Of a stretch of DNA of 64,000 bases, positions 18,634-27,991 are shown in pieces. Position numbers and translations under genes: made by a program. How positions within the stretch are numbered: position 1 is the first letter of the stretch; the number at the start of each line of letters is the position of its first letter. Origin of the DNA: Sphingobium sp. EM0848 (GTDB lineage: Bacteria > Pseudomonadota > Alphaproteobacteria > Sphingomonadales > Sphingomonadaceae); assembly GCF_013375555.1 (NCBI RefSeq), contig NZ_JABXWB010000001.1, positions 992,001-1,056,000 of the forward strand, given 5' to 3'. Under the pieces are notes generated by a model, which did not search any database, was not told the origin of the DNA, and saw only the letters and a program-made list of their open reading frames with translations.

Positions 18634-19782
18634 ATGATGAAGGTTGCTCTGGTGTTCGGGACGCGCCCGGAGGCGATCAAGCTGTTTCCCGTGATCCATG
18701 CGCTGCGGGCGCGGGGGAATGTGGAAACCCGCGTGATCGTGACCGCGCAGCATCGCGGTCTGCTGGATCAAGTGCTGGAGATTGCCGGGATCGCGCCCGA
18801 CATCGACCTGGACGTGATGACGCCCAACCAGACGCTGGACGGCCTGACCGCGAAGCTCATCGTCGAACTGGGTCATGCCTTCGACACGGAAAAGCCTGAC
18901 CGCGTGGTCGTGCATGGCGACACGCTGACCACTATGGTCGCCAGCCTCGCCGCCTATTACCGCAAGATTCCGGTGGCGCATGTCGAGGCGGGCCTGCGCA
19001 GCGGCGACATTCACCATCCCTGGCCCGAAGAAGTGAACCGCCGCGTCGTTGCCTGCATCGCGGACATGAACTTCGCCCCGACCGAGGGCGCTGCCAATGC
19101 CTTGCTGGCTGAAAATCGCGCGCCCGCGAGCATTCACGTCACCGGCAACACGGTCATCGACGCCCTGTTGGCGACGCGGCAGCGCGTGCTGGCTGAGCCT
19201 GCTCTTGCCGCCGGTCTTGACGATCTCGCCCGGCGCTTCGAGGGCAAGCGCATCGTCGCCGTCACCAGCCACCGCCGCGAGAATTTCGGCGGCGGCATGG
19301 AAGCCATCGCCCGCGCCATAGCCGAGATCGCGACCCGCCCGGACGTGGCGGTGATCTTCCCGGTTCACCCCAATCCCAATGTCCGCCCGGTGATGGACGC
19401 GGTGCTGGCGGACAAGCACAATGTCGCGATGATCGAGCCGCTGGACTATCCCCATTTCGTTCGCCTGCTCGATCTCTGCCACCTCGTCCTTACCGACAGC
19501 GGCGGCGTGCAGGAGGAAGCGCCCTCGCTCGGCAAGCCGGTCCTTGTCATGCGCGAGACCACCGAGCGGCCCGAAGGCGTGGAGGCGGGAACGGCAAGGC
19601 TGGTCGGCACCGACCGCACCGCCATTGTGCGCTCCGTGTTCGAGTTGCTGGACGATGAGGCCGCCTACACCGCCATGTCCCGCGCCCATAACCCCTTTGG
19701 TGACGGTCGTGCTTCGGAACGGATCGCGGATGTCATCGCCGCCAGTGCGACGGCGCAAAAGGATTGGGACGAGGCCGCCTGA
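18634..19782 (+). CDS. wecB: UDP-N-acetylglucosamine 2-epimerase (non-hydrolysing)
   Basis: 382 aa. It has the characteristic FGTRPEAIKLFPVIHAL start, VHGDTLTTM, HVEAGLRS, HRRENFGGG and the sugar-nucleotide site SGGVQEEAPSLGKPVL. It interconverts UDP-GlcNAc and UDP-ManNAc. AGGGGA lies just before ATG 18634 (a second ATG follows directly). The next gene oxidises the product, so the pair makes UDP-ManNAcA for a surface polysaccharide. Confidence 0.95.
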   Translation: MMKVALVFGTRPEAIKLFPVIHALRARGNVETRVIVTAQHRGLLDQVLEIAGIAPDIDLDVMTPNQTLDGLTAKLIVELGHAFDTEKPDRVVVHGDTLTTMVASLAAYYRKIPVAHVEAGLRSGDIHHPWPEEVNRRVVACIADMNFAPTEGAANALLAENRAPASIHVTGNTVIDALLATRQRVLAEPALAAGLDDLARRFEGKRIVAVTSHRRENFGGGMEAIARAIAEIATRPDVAVIFPVHPNPNVRPVMDAVLADKHNVAMIEPLDYPHFVRLLDLCHLVLTDSGGVQEEAPSLGKPVLVMRETTERPEGVEAGTARLVGTDRTAIVRSVFELLDDEAAYTAMSRAHNPFGDGRASERIADVIAASATAQKDWDEAA

Positions 19783-19856
19783 ATCCTCCCGTTACCGAAA
19801 TTTTCAGCATTTCCGGTCAGAAACTGACCGAAATCACCGACTTTCCAGGATATCCC

Positions 19857-21152
19857 ATGCCCCTCGACAAGCTCCAGCAGAAGGTTTCCGTCATCGGCCT
19901 TGGCTATATCGGCCTGCCGACCGCCGCGCTCATCGCCCGAGGCGGGGCGCAGGTGGTGGGCGTCGACGTCAGTGCTCATGTGGTGGAAACGGTCAATTCA
20001 GGCCGCGTCCATATCGAGGAAGTCGATCTCGACGGCCTGGTGCAAGGCGTGGTTTCACGCGGCAATCTGCGCGCCAGCCTACAGGTTGAACCGAGCGACA
20101 TGTTCATTATCGCCGTCCCGACCCCGGTTGCGGAGGATCGCGCGCCCGACATCGGGCATGTCCTGAAAGCCGCCCGCACCGTCGCGGACGTCCTGAAGGC
20201 CGGCGACACGGTGATCCTTGAATCCACCTCTCCGGTCGGAACCACCGAAGCGATGCGCGACCTCTTCGCGCAGCTTCGCCCGGACCTCAAAATGCCGGGC
20301 CAAGGCTGCGTGGGCGATATCGCCATCGCCTATTGCCCGGAACGCGTCCTTCCCGGCCGCATTCTGGTCGAACTGATCGACAATGACCGCTGCATCGGTG
20401 GCATCACGCCGCGCTGCGCCCGCAAGGCGCTGGGCTTTTACCGCCAGTTCGTGCGCGGCGCCTGCATCACCACCAGCGCCCGCGCGGCGGAAATGGTGAA
20501 GCTGGTCGAAAACAGCTTCCGGGACGTCAACATCGCCTTCGCCAACGAACTGTCCGTCATTGCCGAGCGGATGGACATCGACGTCTGGGAGGTCATCCGC
20601 CTCGCCAACCGCCATCCGCGCGTGAATATCCTGCAGCCCGGTCCCGGCGTCGGCGGCCATTGCATCGCGGTCGATCCCTGGTTCATCGTCCATGGCGATC
20701 CGGAAAACAGCCGTCTCATCCGCACCGCCCGCGAAGTCAATGACGGCAAGACCGATCATGTCGTCGCCAAGGCCTCCGACCTGATCGACGAATTTCCGGG
20801 CGAGGACATCGCCTGCCTCGGCCTAGCCTTCAAGGCGAATATCGACGACTTCCGCGAAAGCCCCGCCGTCAAGGTCGCCGCCCGCCTCGCCCGGCGTTAT
20901 GGCCGCCGGGTCAGGCTGGTCGAACCCTATGCCCATGACCTGCCGATGGAGTTTGCGGGAACCGGCGCGGAACTGATCGATCTCGATACGGCTCTGGAAC
21001 AATGTGGCGTGTTCGTCATTCTTGTCGATCATGACATGTTCAAATCGGTTCCGGTGGACGAGCGTTTCGGCAAGGCGGTCTACGATACCAGGGGCGTCTG
21101 GCCGGACCAGCCGCGTCGTATCGTCCCGGATCGGGCCCGCATCGCCCTGTGA
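19857..21152 (+). CDS. wecC: UDP-N-acetyl-D-mannosamine dehydrogenase
   Basis: 431 aa from ATG 19857 (MPLDKLQQKVSVIGLGYIG), preceded by AGGA. The frame is open back into wecB but without a convincing start there. Rossmann motif GLGYIGLPTAALIARGG, EKP-type middle domain (AEMVKLVENSFRDVNIAFANE region) and the catalytic Cys in GVGGHCIAVDPW. It converts UDP-ManNAc to UDP-ManNAcA with NAD+. It follows wecB by 74 bp, and the two form a short biosynthetic unit. Confidence 0.93.
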   Translation: MPLDKLQQKVSVIGLGYIGLPTAALIARGGAQVVGVDVSAHVVETVNSGRVHIEEVDLDGLVQGVVSRGNLRASLQVEPSDMFIIAVPTPVAEDRAPDIGHVLKAARTVADVLKAGDTVILESTSPVGTTEAMRDLFAQLRPDLKMPGQGCVGDIAIAYCPERVLPGRILVELIDNDRCIGGITPRCARKALGFYRQFVRGACITTSARAAEMVKLVENSFRDVNIAFANELSVIAERMDIDVWEVIRLANRHPRVNILQPGPGVGGHCIAVDPWFIVHGDPENSRLIRTAREVNDGKTDHVVAKASDLIDEFPGEDIACLGLAFKANIDDFRESPAVKVAARLARRYGRRVRLVEPYAHDLPMEFAGTGAELIDLDTALEQCGVFVILVDHDMFKSVPVDERFGKAVYDTRGVWPDQPRRIVPDRARIAL

Positions 21153-21286
21153 CGGGTCCTGTGATGGGTCAGGTGATGGGGCACGCCCGTGCCCTACAGG
21201 TTGCCATCACCTGTTCACGCCGTTAACCCCGGCCCGAACGGCAGGCTTTTTGCGTGCCGTCTGAAAAATGCGGGGATTTTAACGGC

Positions 21287-21997
21287 ATGAACCGGCCGAT
21301 TGACAGCAAGTGCCAGACGTTGGCCGCGATAATGGCCTGCGCGCTGCTCGGTGCCTGTTCGACCGTGGAGGATGCGCCGAAGGGGGAGGCGGCCTATGCC
21401 GCCATCCCGCCAGCCCCGGCCGTTGGCGTGGATTACCATATCTCTTCCGACGATGTGCTGCGCATCCAGATTTATCACGAGCCAGACCTGTCGCTGGAGG
21501 ATGCGCAGGTGACGGCGGCGGGCATGGTCCGCATGCCGCTGATCGGGGACGTGTCGGTCGCCGGGCTTTCCGCGAGCGAGGCGTCGGACGTCATCGCCGG
21601 GCGATTGGGGGAGCGCTATCTCGTTTCGCCGCAGGTGACGGTGTTCGTGAAGAAGGCGGCCGGCCGCCGCATCACCGTGGACGGCGAAGTCCGCGAACCG
21701 GGCCTCTTCCCCATCGACGGACGCATGGGGCTGCTTCAGGCCGTCGCTCTCGCCAAGGGACCGTCGCGGCTCGCCAGCCTGGGCCAGATCGTCGTGGTGC
21801 GGCAGGCGGACGGCCAGCGCAAGGCGGCGATGTTCGACCTTTCCGCCATCCGCAAGGGGGAGGCCCCTGATCCTGAAATCCTGCCCGGCGACACTGTCAT
21901 CGTCGGCCTGTCGCGGGCGAAGGCGATATTGGGCGGGGCGCTGCTGGCGGTCCCGGCGGTGGGCGTGGGCTTCATCGCGCTGGACGGAGGACGTTGA
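21287..21997 (+). CDS. Polysaccharide export lipoprotein (Wza/GumB-like, poly_export family)
   Basis: 236 aa from ATG 21287 (MNRPIDSK); a GTG at 21254 would add 11 residues but spoil the signal peptide. It has a lipobox LLGAC, then the poly_export start (VDYHISSDDVLRIQIYHEPDLS) and a SLBB-type domain (RRITVDGEVREPGLFPIDGR). A C-terminal hydrophobic helix (AILGGALLAVPAVGVGFI) may span the outer membrane as in Wza. It is coupled to the next gene by TGATG. Together they form the export part of a Wza/Wzc-like polysaccharide pathway. Confidence 0.88.
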   Translation: MNRPIDSKCQTLAAIMACALLGACSTVEDAPKGEAAYAAIPPAPAVGVDYHISSDDVLRIQIYHEPDLSLEDAQVTAAGMVRMPLIGDVSVAGLSASEASDVIAGRLGERYLVSPQVTVFVKKAAGRRITVDGEVREPGLFPIDGRMGLLQAVALAKGPSRLASLGQIVVVRQADGQRKAAMFDLSAIRKGEAPDPEILPGDTVIVGLSRAKAILGGALLAVPAVGVGFIALDGGR

Positions 21998-24111
21998 TGG
22001 CGGGTCCGGGCCTCCTGATCGACGCCGACAGCGCCGCCATGACGATGGAAGGACGCGCCGCGCGTTTTGCCGCGGGGGCCAGCGCGGCATGGGTGGCGAT
22101 ACGGCGGCATCGCATCATCCTGTTCGCCACCATGGCGCTTTGCGTGCTGGCGGGGGTGGTGTTCATCCTGCTTTCGACCCCGGATTATCAGGCGACCGCC
22201 TCGGTCGAGGTGGAGGATGTGCCCGCCGGCGCCGCCGGAGCCGCCACCGCGCAAAGGCAACTCACGCCGACCGACAATGAAGCGCTGATGCAGACGGAGT
22301 TGGAAGTGCTGCGCAGCCGCGCCCTGGCAGAGGATGTGGCGCGCGAACTGGCGCTGGTCGGCAGCCGGACCTTCTTCGACGGCATGAATGTTCGGCGGCC
22401 CGATCGTGGCTCCGGCTCGCTCAGCCAGCGACAGGTCGAAACGGAGAAGGTCGTCGGCCTGCTGCGCGACAATCTGAAAGTCGAACTGCCCGGCAAGTCG
22501 CGGGTCATCCGCATAGGCTTTACCAGCGCCAATCCGGTGCTTTCGGCGCGGGTGGCCAACAGCTATGCCGACAGCCTGATCCGTGCTGATCTGAAGCGGG
22601 GCTTCGAATCCGGGGTGCAGGCGCGGCGGTTCCTGCTGGGAGAGTTGGACGGCGCGCGCAAGGATCTGGAGCGGGCGGAACGCGATCTGGCCGTTTATGC
22701 GGCCAATGCCGGGGCGATGGTCCCCTCCGAAACGAAGCAGGGTGAAGGCGCTGACGCGCCGTCCGAGGGGAGTACCGCGACCCGCCTGGCCCAGCTCAAT
22801 GCTTTCCGGGCTCAGGCGACGGCGGATCGGATCGCCGCGCAAAAACGCTGGGAAAGCGCGCGCATGTCCAGCGTCGAGACCCTGCCGGAAGTGCTGAACA
22901 ACGGCGCAATGCAGCAGATCATGACGGACCGGGCGCAGGCGCGGGCGCAACTGGTGCAGGAACGGCAGTTCCGGAAGGATGCCCATCCCGAAATGCGCGA
23001 AGCCCGCGCCCGGCTGGCGGCGCTGGACGATCAGGCTGAAGCGATGGCGGGCACGATCCGCGCCTCGCTCAAGGAACAATATGACGTCGCCGTCCATGGC
23101 GAGAAGCAGATCCAGTCCGAAATCGCCAAGGTGGAGCGACAGGCCCAGACCGAACGCGGGCGCGGTGTGCAGATGAGCATCCTGGAGCGGCAGGTCGATA
23201 CCTACCGCCTGCTGCATGACAGCCTGCTGCAACGTTATCGCGACATGGCGTCCCAGGCCGGTTTTCAGGCCGGGCGTATCCAGCCGCTCGACCGGGCGGC
23301 GGTGCCTTCGCGGCCGACCTCACCCAATATCGGCGTCACCATGTTGCTGGCTTCGCTGGGTGGGTTGGTGTCGGGGCTGATGGCAGTGGCGGGGCGGCAT
23401 ATCTTCGACGACGCGGTGACGTCGGCGGATACGCTGGCCGAGCGGGTGAACCTGCCGCTGTTGGGCGCGGTTCCGGCGGGGGAAAAACCGGCGGCGGAGA
23501 TTTTCGCGCCCATGGCCTCCTCTCTTTTGCTGGGGTCTGCGGCGGGCCTGCCTCGTTCGATCCTTGTCACCAGCGCGCAGGAAGGGGAGGGAAAATCCTC
23601 CACCCTCCATGCGTTGGCGGAAGCTCTGGCGAAACTCGACAAGCGGGTGCTGGTGATCGACGCCGACATGCGGCGGCCCAAACAGCACAGCCTGTTCGGC
23701 GTTTCGCCCAGCCGGGGCATCAGCGAGTTGATGACCGGCCAGGCGAAGATGGACGAAGTGATCGTCGACAGCAGCGTGCCGGGCGTGGCCCTGCTCCCCT
23801 GCGGCGCGATTCCGCCTAATCCGGCCGAGTTGCTCGTTACCCCGGCGATGGATTCGCTGCTGGCGACGGTGCGGGAACGTTATGACACGGTGCTGATCGA
23901 CGCGCCGCCCATTCTGGGCCTGTCGGACGCATCCCTGCTGGCCGCGAAGGCGCAGGTGACGCTGCTGGTGGTCGAATGGGGCCGCAACCATCATGGCGGT
24001 CTGCGTGTCGCCGTGGACCGCCTACGCCGCGCCGGGGGCGCGATCATCGGCGCGATCCTGACCAAGCAGCAGGGCAGGGCGTTTGAATATGACTATCACC
24101 GGGGCGGGTAG
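21997..24111 (+). CDS. Wzz-domain chain-length regulator fused to a BY-kinase (Wzc/ExoP-like)
   Basis: 704 aa from ATG 21997, overlapping the previous stop. Wzz domain with a first membrane helix (about 41-61, ILFATMALCVLAGVVFILL) and a periplasmic coiled coil to about 430; second helix near 445-465; cytosolic ATPase with Walker A QEGEGKSSTLH, Walker A' VLVIDADMRRP and DAPPILGLSDA. Such proteins control polymer length and cycle by autophosphorylation of a C-terminal Tyr cluster. Here the tail is short, with only EYDYHRGG visible. No flippase, polymerase or glycosyltransferase cluster lies directly beside it. Confidence 0.9.
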   Translation: MAGPGLLIDADSAAMTMEGRAARFAAGASAAWVAIRRHRIILFATMALCVLAGVVFILLSTPDYQATASVEVEDVPAGAAGAATAQRQLTPTDNEALMQTELEVLRSRALAEDVARELALVGSRTFFDGMNVRRPDRGSGSLSQRQVETEKVVGLLRDNLKVELPGKSRVIRIGFTSANPVLSARVANSYADSLIRADLKRGFESGVQARRFLLGELDGARKDLERAERDLAVYAANAGAMVPSETKQGEGADAPSEGSTATRLAQLNAFRAQATADRIAAQKRWESARMSSVETLPEVLNNGAMQQIMTDRAQARAQLVQERQFRKDAHPEMREARARLAALDDQAEAMAGTIRASLKEQYDVAVHGEKQIQSEIAKVERQAQTERGRGVQMSILERQVDTYRLLHDSLLQRYRDMASQAGFQAGRIQPLDRAAVPSRPTSPNIGVTMLLASLGGLVSGLMAVAGRHIFDDAVTSADTLAERVNLPLLGAVPAGEKPAAEIFAPMASSLLLGSAAGLPRSILVTSAQEGEGKSSTLHALAEALAKLDKRVLVIDADMRRPKQHSLFGVSPSRGISELMTGQAKMDEVIVDSSVPGVALLPCGAIPPNPAELLVTPAMDSLLATVRERYDTVLIDAPPILGLSDASLLAAKAQVTLLVVEWGRNHHGGLRVAVDRLRRAGGAIIGAILTKQQGRAFEYDYHRGG

Positions 24112-24358
24112 GACAGGGGGCTTGCGCGATGGGTTCTGGTCGTGCGGGGCGGTTTGGGTGGATTCGAGACTGACCGCTGACGGGGGGCATAGCGCGTTAA
24201 CGGCCATTTCATGGTGACGGAAAACCCCAACTGCGCGGTTGTCGGACACTTTCGAAATTCGACAGTGTTTTCCGGTCAACAAGAACGACATATGGCAGCG
24301 CCTCGTCCGCCCACAAAAGCATGCCCGACAAACATGTGGTTTCCGTCAGACGCAGGCG

Positions 24359-24916
24359 TCACTGATGTGTCTTGCGGTGCTCGCGGTAAACGCTTTCATC
24401 GACCTTGAGCGAAACCTTACCATTGTGATTTGACCAACGCCCTAGGCACGACCACGCTTCGTCGGTGGTGCCGGGAGCGGTCACCGTCAACACGGCATAA
24501 CCGTATTGATCCTTTTCCCGACGATAATGGATTGGGTTAGCGCCACATGCTTTCATTGCCGCCGCCAGAGGTCGTGCAGCGCATTGCTGCTGGCGAAAGG
24601 CATCACGGTCATTAGCGACATGTTGGATTAGCCAAGCTGTCAGCGGAACAAGGATTGCTAAAATGAGAGAGGCATAACTGGGGCGGCGAAAAAGGCGGAC
24701 TTGCAGCCATATTCCGATAGCGAGCAGGATCGCTTGCAGTCCATGCGCTGTCAGGGTGAAGCCGTCTCGATATTCGCAGGGAACCAAGCCTAGCGAGGGA
24801 GCATACTCAAGAGCGAGCTTCCCCATGACATACAAAATCAGCAGCGCGCCCAGCAGGCCAATCATGCGAATGGCGATTCCATGCCAACCCTGTTGTTGGC
24901 CTTCGCCTATCTTCAT
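24359..24916 (-). CDS. Hypothetical membrane protein, unrecognised
   Basis: 185 aa from ATG 24916 (MKIGEGQQQG); the frame is open to 24991. Three likely membrane helices (IRMIGLLGALLILYVMG, GLQAILLAIGIWLQV, LILAILVPLTAWLI) are followed by a soluble C-terminal domain with four Cys overall. Base composition is visibly less GC-rich than its neighbours, and the flanks are gene-poor, which suggests recent acquisition. No family is recognised, and no operon partner is evident. Confidence 0.6.
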   Translation of the reverse strand: MKIGEGQQQGWHGIAIRMIGLLGALLILYVMGKLALEYAPSLGLVPCEYRDGFTLTAHGLQAILLAIGIWLQVRLFRRPSYASLILAILVPLTAWLIQHVANDRDAFRQQQCAARPLAAAMKACGANPIHYRREKDQYGYAVLTVTAPGTTDEAWSCLGRWSNHNGKVSLKVDESVYREHRKTHQ

Positions 24917-25229
24917 TGCGGTCCCACCATGCCTAGATTTCGTCGTCACAACATTGCGTAACCGACAAGCCACACGAAGGTATAGCGCCAACGAACTTTA
25001 GTGCTGCACAACAATCAGGTATTTTCCGTCAGCGTCAGCTTCCGAGCATCACGTATTCCCGGATAAATGACCAGCATTGGTCGTTACCTGCCCGATAGCC
25101 TACATCTGAGCGCTGCACTGCACTCCCATTCTTTGACCTTACTCCCAAAAGGAAAGGGTCGGGAACCGCTGTTCCCGACCCTCAATCCTGTCAGTTCTGT
25201 CGCCCGCATTCATCGGGCGATCCGGCGGG
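24917..25229. other. Gene-free stretch upstream of the orphan membrane gene
   Basis: 313 bp with no supportable gene. It presumably holds the promoter of the orphan membrane gene and carries the purQ terminator at its right end. Base composition is lower in GC than the surrounding housekeeping genes. Confidence 0.5.
25155..25182 (-). terminator. Rho-independent-type terminator after purQ
   Basis: A perfect 12-bp stem AGGGTCGGGAAC (25155-25166) / GTTCCCGACCCT (25171-25182) with a 4-nt loop. On the minus strand it is followed by TCCTTTT. It lies 47 bp past the purQ stop. Confidence 0.75.
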
Positions 25230-25904
25230 TCAGGCGCGGGCCATCAGACCTTCGACCAGTCCTTCGAACAGCCGGCGGCCGTCGGTCGCGCCATGGGCCG
25301 CTTCGATCACGCGTTCGGGATGCGGCATCATGCCCAGCACATTGCCAGCCTCATTGAGGATGCCCGCAATGTTTCGTGCCGAACCGTTGACGCTTTCCGC
25401 ATAGCGCAGCGCCACCCGGCCTTCGCCTTCCAGCCGGTCTAGCGTTTCGGCGTCGGCGAAATAATTGCCGTCATGATGCGCCACGGGGAAGCTGATCGGC
25501 TCACCCGCATCATAGCGGCTGGTGAAGGCGCTCTGCGCGTTTTCGACCGTCAGCGCGACGTCGCGGCAGACGAAATGTCCGCCAGCATTGCGCAGCAGCG
25601 CGCCGGGCAGCAGGCCGCTTTCGGTCAGGACCTGGAAACCGTTGCAGATGCCGAGCACATAAGCGCCCCTGTCGGCTGCCTTCGCGACGGCCTGCATCAC
25701 CGGCGAACGGGCGGCCATCGCGCCGGAACGCAGATAGTCGCCATAGGAAAAGCCGCCGGGGACGCCGATCAGGTCGATATCGTCGGGCAGTTCCGTGTCG
25801 CGGTGCCAGATCATGGCGGGCTTCGCGCCGGTCGCCGCCTCGAACGCCACGGCGAGGTCGCGGTCGCAATTGCTGCCGGGGAAGACGATGACGGCGCTCT
25901 TCAT
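25230..25904 (-). CDS. purQ: Phosphoribosylformylglycinamidine synthase, glutaminase subunit
   Basis: 224 aa. Class I glutamine amidotransferase with nucleophile Cys87 in [11 protein letters not shown], the [11 protein letters not shown] oxyanion region and a C-terminal [11 protein letters not shown]is. It supplies ammonia to PurL for conversion of FGAR to FGAM in purine synthesis. It starts 3 bp after the purS stop, and the two form one transcript. The large subunit purL is not in the window. Confidence 0.96.
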   Translation of the reverse strand: MKSAVIVFPGSNCDRDLAVAFEAATGAKPAMIWHRDTELPDDIDLIGVPGGFSYGDYLRSGAMAARSPVMQAVAKAADRGAYVLGICNGFQVLTESGLLPGALLRNAGGHFVCRDVALTVENAQSAFTSRYDAGEPISFPVAHHDGNYFADAETLDRLEGEGRVALRYAESVNGSARNIAGILNEAGNVLGMMPHPERVIEAAHGATDGRRLFEGLVEGLMARA

Positions 25905-25907
25905 GGC

Positions 25908-26141
25908 TCAGGCGACCTTTTCGATGCGATAGTTTTCGATCACCGTGTTCGCCAGCAGCTTGCGGCACATGGCGTCAATATCCTCATCGCTGGTGCTGTC
26001 GGCCAGGTCCAGCTCAATGAGCTTGCCCGCGCGCACGTCGTTGACGCCGCCGAAGCCAAGGCCGTCGAGCGCGTGATGGATCGCCTTGCCCTGCGGGTCG
26101 AGGACACCACCCTTGAGGGTGACGAAGATGCGGGCTTTCAT
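25908..26141 (-). CDS. purS: Phosphoribosylformylglycinamidine synthase subunit PurS
   Basis: 77 aa from ATG 26141 (MKARIFVTLKGGVLDPQG), the usual PurS length. Typical features are the KGGVLDPQGKAI strand-turn, LGFGGVNDVRAGKLIEL and the C-terminal MCRKLLANTVIENYRI. PurS bridges PurQ and PurL in the three-component FGAM synthase. It is the first gene of the purS-purQ pair. Confidence 0.95.
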   Translation of the reverse strand: MKARIFVTLKGGVLDPQGKAIHHALDGLGFGGVNDVRAGKLIELDLADSTSDEDIDAMCRKLLANTVIENYRIEKVA

Positions 26142-26296
26142 GGGGCAGGAAACTCCGTAAACTTGCCTTTGGCGCACCCCCTAGTCCCGTGCGCGCGCTC
26201 AGGCAAGGCATTATGCTTTTACCCGGCGCTGATCGCTCCCATCGCCGACCGGCAAAATTGCTCCCCTTTGCGTGACCCATGCTTTAGGCGGGCGTT

Positions 26297-27049
26297 ATGA
26301 ACCCTGAATATCTCTATTATTCCTGCGCCATTCTGGCCGTCATCCTGTCCGGTCTGGCCAAGGGAGGCTTTGCCGGCGTGGGCGCGCTCGCCATGCCGAT
26401 CATGGCGCTGGGCGTTGATCCGGTGCGCGGCGCGGCGATCATGCTGCCGATCCTGATCCTGCAGGATGTGGTGAGCGTGTGGGCATTTCGGCATAGCTGG
26501 GACCGGCACGTCCTGACCGTGATGCTGCCGGGCATGGCGATGGGCGTCGCCATCGGTTATTTCTTCGCCGCTCAGGTGCCGGAAATCGCGGTGCTGGGCG
26601 TGCTTGGGCTGATTTCGGCGGTCTTTGGACTGCAACGCCTTTGGGTTGAGCGCGGTGGGCAGATCGTACTGCCGGCCAGTTCGCCCAATTGGGTTGGCGT
26701 GTTGTTCGGCGTGGCAAGCGGCTTCACCAGCCAGATCGCCCATGCGGGATCGCCGCCATTCCAGATGTGGGTGCTGCCCAAGCGTTTGCCGCGCGACGTT
26801 CTGGTGGGGACGACGGCGATTGCCTTTGCCGTGATGAACTGGATGAAAGTGCCGGCCTATGCCGCGTTGGGGCAGTTCACGCGCGCAAACCTGGTCGCGA
26901 CGGCGATGCTGGTGCCGGTGGCGGTGGTCGCGACCTTTGCGGGGGTCGCGCTGGTGCGCCGGGTGGATGCAGCGCGTTTCTACACGCTGATCTATGTTCT
27001 GATGGTGTTGTTGGGGATTAAGCTGATGGCGGGTGCGCTGCTCGGTTGA
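26297..27049 (+). CDS. TSUP-family (TauE/SafE) membrane transporter
   Basis: 250 aa with about eight hydrophobic segments in two halves, each opening with a small-residue-rich stretch (ILSGLAKGGFAGVGALAMPI and FGVASGFTSQIAHAGSPPF). This family exports sulfite, sulfonates or other anions; the substrate cannot be told here. It is transcribed opposite to the purine genes on both sides, and its stop lies 17 bp from the convergent purC stop. Confidence 0.87.
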   Translation: MNPEYLYYSCAILAVILSGLAKGGFAGVGALAMPIMALGVDPVRGAAIMLPILILQDVVSVWAFRHSWDRHVLTVMLPGMAMGVAIGYFFAAQVPEIAVLGVLGLISAVFGLQRLWVERGGQIVLPASSPNWVGVLFGVASGFTSQIAHAGSPPFQMWVLPKRLPRDVLVGTTAIAFAVMNWMKVPAYAALGQFTRANLVATAMLVPVAVVATFAGVALVRRVDAARFYTLIYVLMVLLGIKLMAGALLG

Positions 27050-27066
27050 GCAGCGCATCCCTTATA

Positions 27067-27849
27067 TCAGTCCTTGCCGCGCTTCTTGCGGTGGGTGTCA
27101 AGGTCGAGGACGGTCGTGTCCGCGCCTTCGGGCAGCAGGCCCAGACGCCGCGCCACTTCCTGATAGGCTTCGACTTCGCCGCCCAGATCGCGGCGGAAGC
27201 GGTCCTTGTCCAGCTTTTCGCCGGTGGCCATGTCCCACAGACGGCAGCCGTCCGGGCTGATTTCGTCAGCCAGGATGATGCGGCTGTAATCGCCGTCCCA
27301 CAGGCGGCCGAACTCCAGCTTGAAGTCGATCAGGCGGATGCCGATGCCCGCGAACAGGCCGCACATGAAGTCGTTGATGCGGATCGCCATGTCGGCGATG
27401 TCGTGCATCTCTTCCTGGCTGGCCCAGCCGAAGCAGGCGATATGCTCTTCGGACACCAGCGGGTCGCCCAGCGCGTCGTCCTTGTAGCAATATTCGATCA
27501 GCGTGCGGGGAAGCTGCGTGCCTTCCTCGATCCCCAGCATCTTGCTGAGCGAACCGGCGGCGACGTTGCGCACCACGACCTCGATCGGCACGATTTCGAC
27601 CTGGCGGACCAGCTGCTCGCGCATGTTGAGGCGGCGGATGAAGTGCGTGGGAACGCCAATCTGGCCGAGCAGGGTGAAGATATGCTCGGAAATCCGGTTG
27701 TTCAGGACGCCCTTGCCCGAGATGGTGCCCTTTTTCTGGGCGTTGAAGGCGGTCGCGTCATCCTTGAAATATTGGATGATCGTGCCCGGTTCCGGGCCTT
27801 CGTAAAGGATCTTTGCCTTGCCTTCGTAGATCTGGCGGCGACGGGCCAT
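27067..27849 (-). CDS. purC: SAICAR synthetase
   Basis: 260 aa from ATG 27849 ([18 protein letters not shown]), the standard PurC opening. Further motifs are [23 protein letters not shown] and [15 protein letters not shown]. It ligates aspartate to CAIR using ATP in purine synthesis. The same strand carries purS-purQ about 0.9 kb downstream, separated by the opposite-strand TSUP gene. Confidence 0.96.
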   Translation of the reverse strand: MARRRQIYEGKAKILYEGPEPGTIIQYFKDDATAFNAQKKGTISGKGVLNNRISEHIFTLLGQIGVPTHFIRRLNMREQLVRQVEIVPIEVVVRNVAAGSLSKMLGIEEGTQLPRTLIEYCYKDDALGDPLVSEEHIACFGWASQEEMHDIADMAIRINDFMCGLFAGIGIRLIDFKLEFGRLWDGDYSRIILADEISPDGCRLWDMATGEKLDKDRFRRDLGGEVEAYQEVARRLGLLPEGADTTVLDLDTHRKKRGKD

Positions 27850-27991
27850 GCGCGGTTCCTGTCTTCCCAATAATGAATGTGCCCCGGCAAACGCGAATCG
27901 GGAAGGATCAGCGGGTGCCGGGGCTGCTTGGGCTGGCCCTTAGACCAAAAGGCGCGGGGGTGCAAATGGATGGGTTTCGGGAAGCGACCCG

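Noticed and set aside
25230..27849. purC-purS-purQ as a single operon
   Set aside because: The TSUP gene on the opposite strand lies between purC and purS, so separate transcripts are more likely.
27881..27924. Terminator between otsA and purC
   Set aside because: 9-bp arms GCCCCGGCA/TGCCGGGGC but a 26-nt loop and no T-tract; support too weak.
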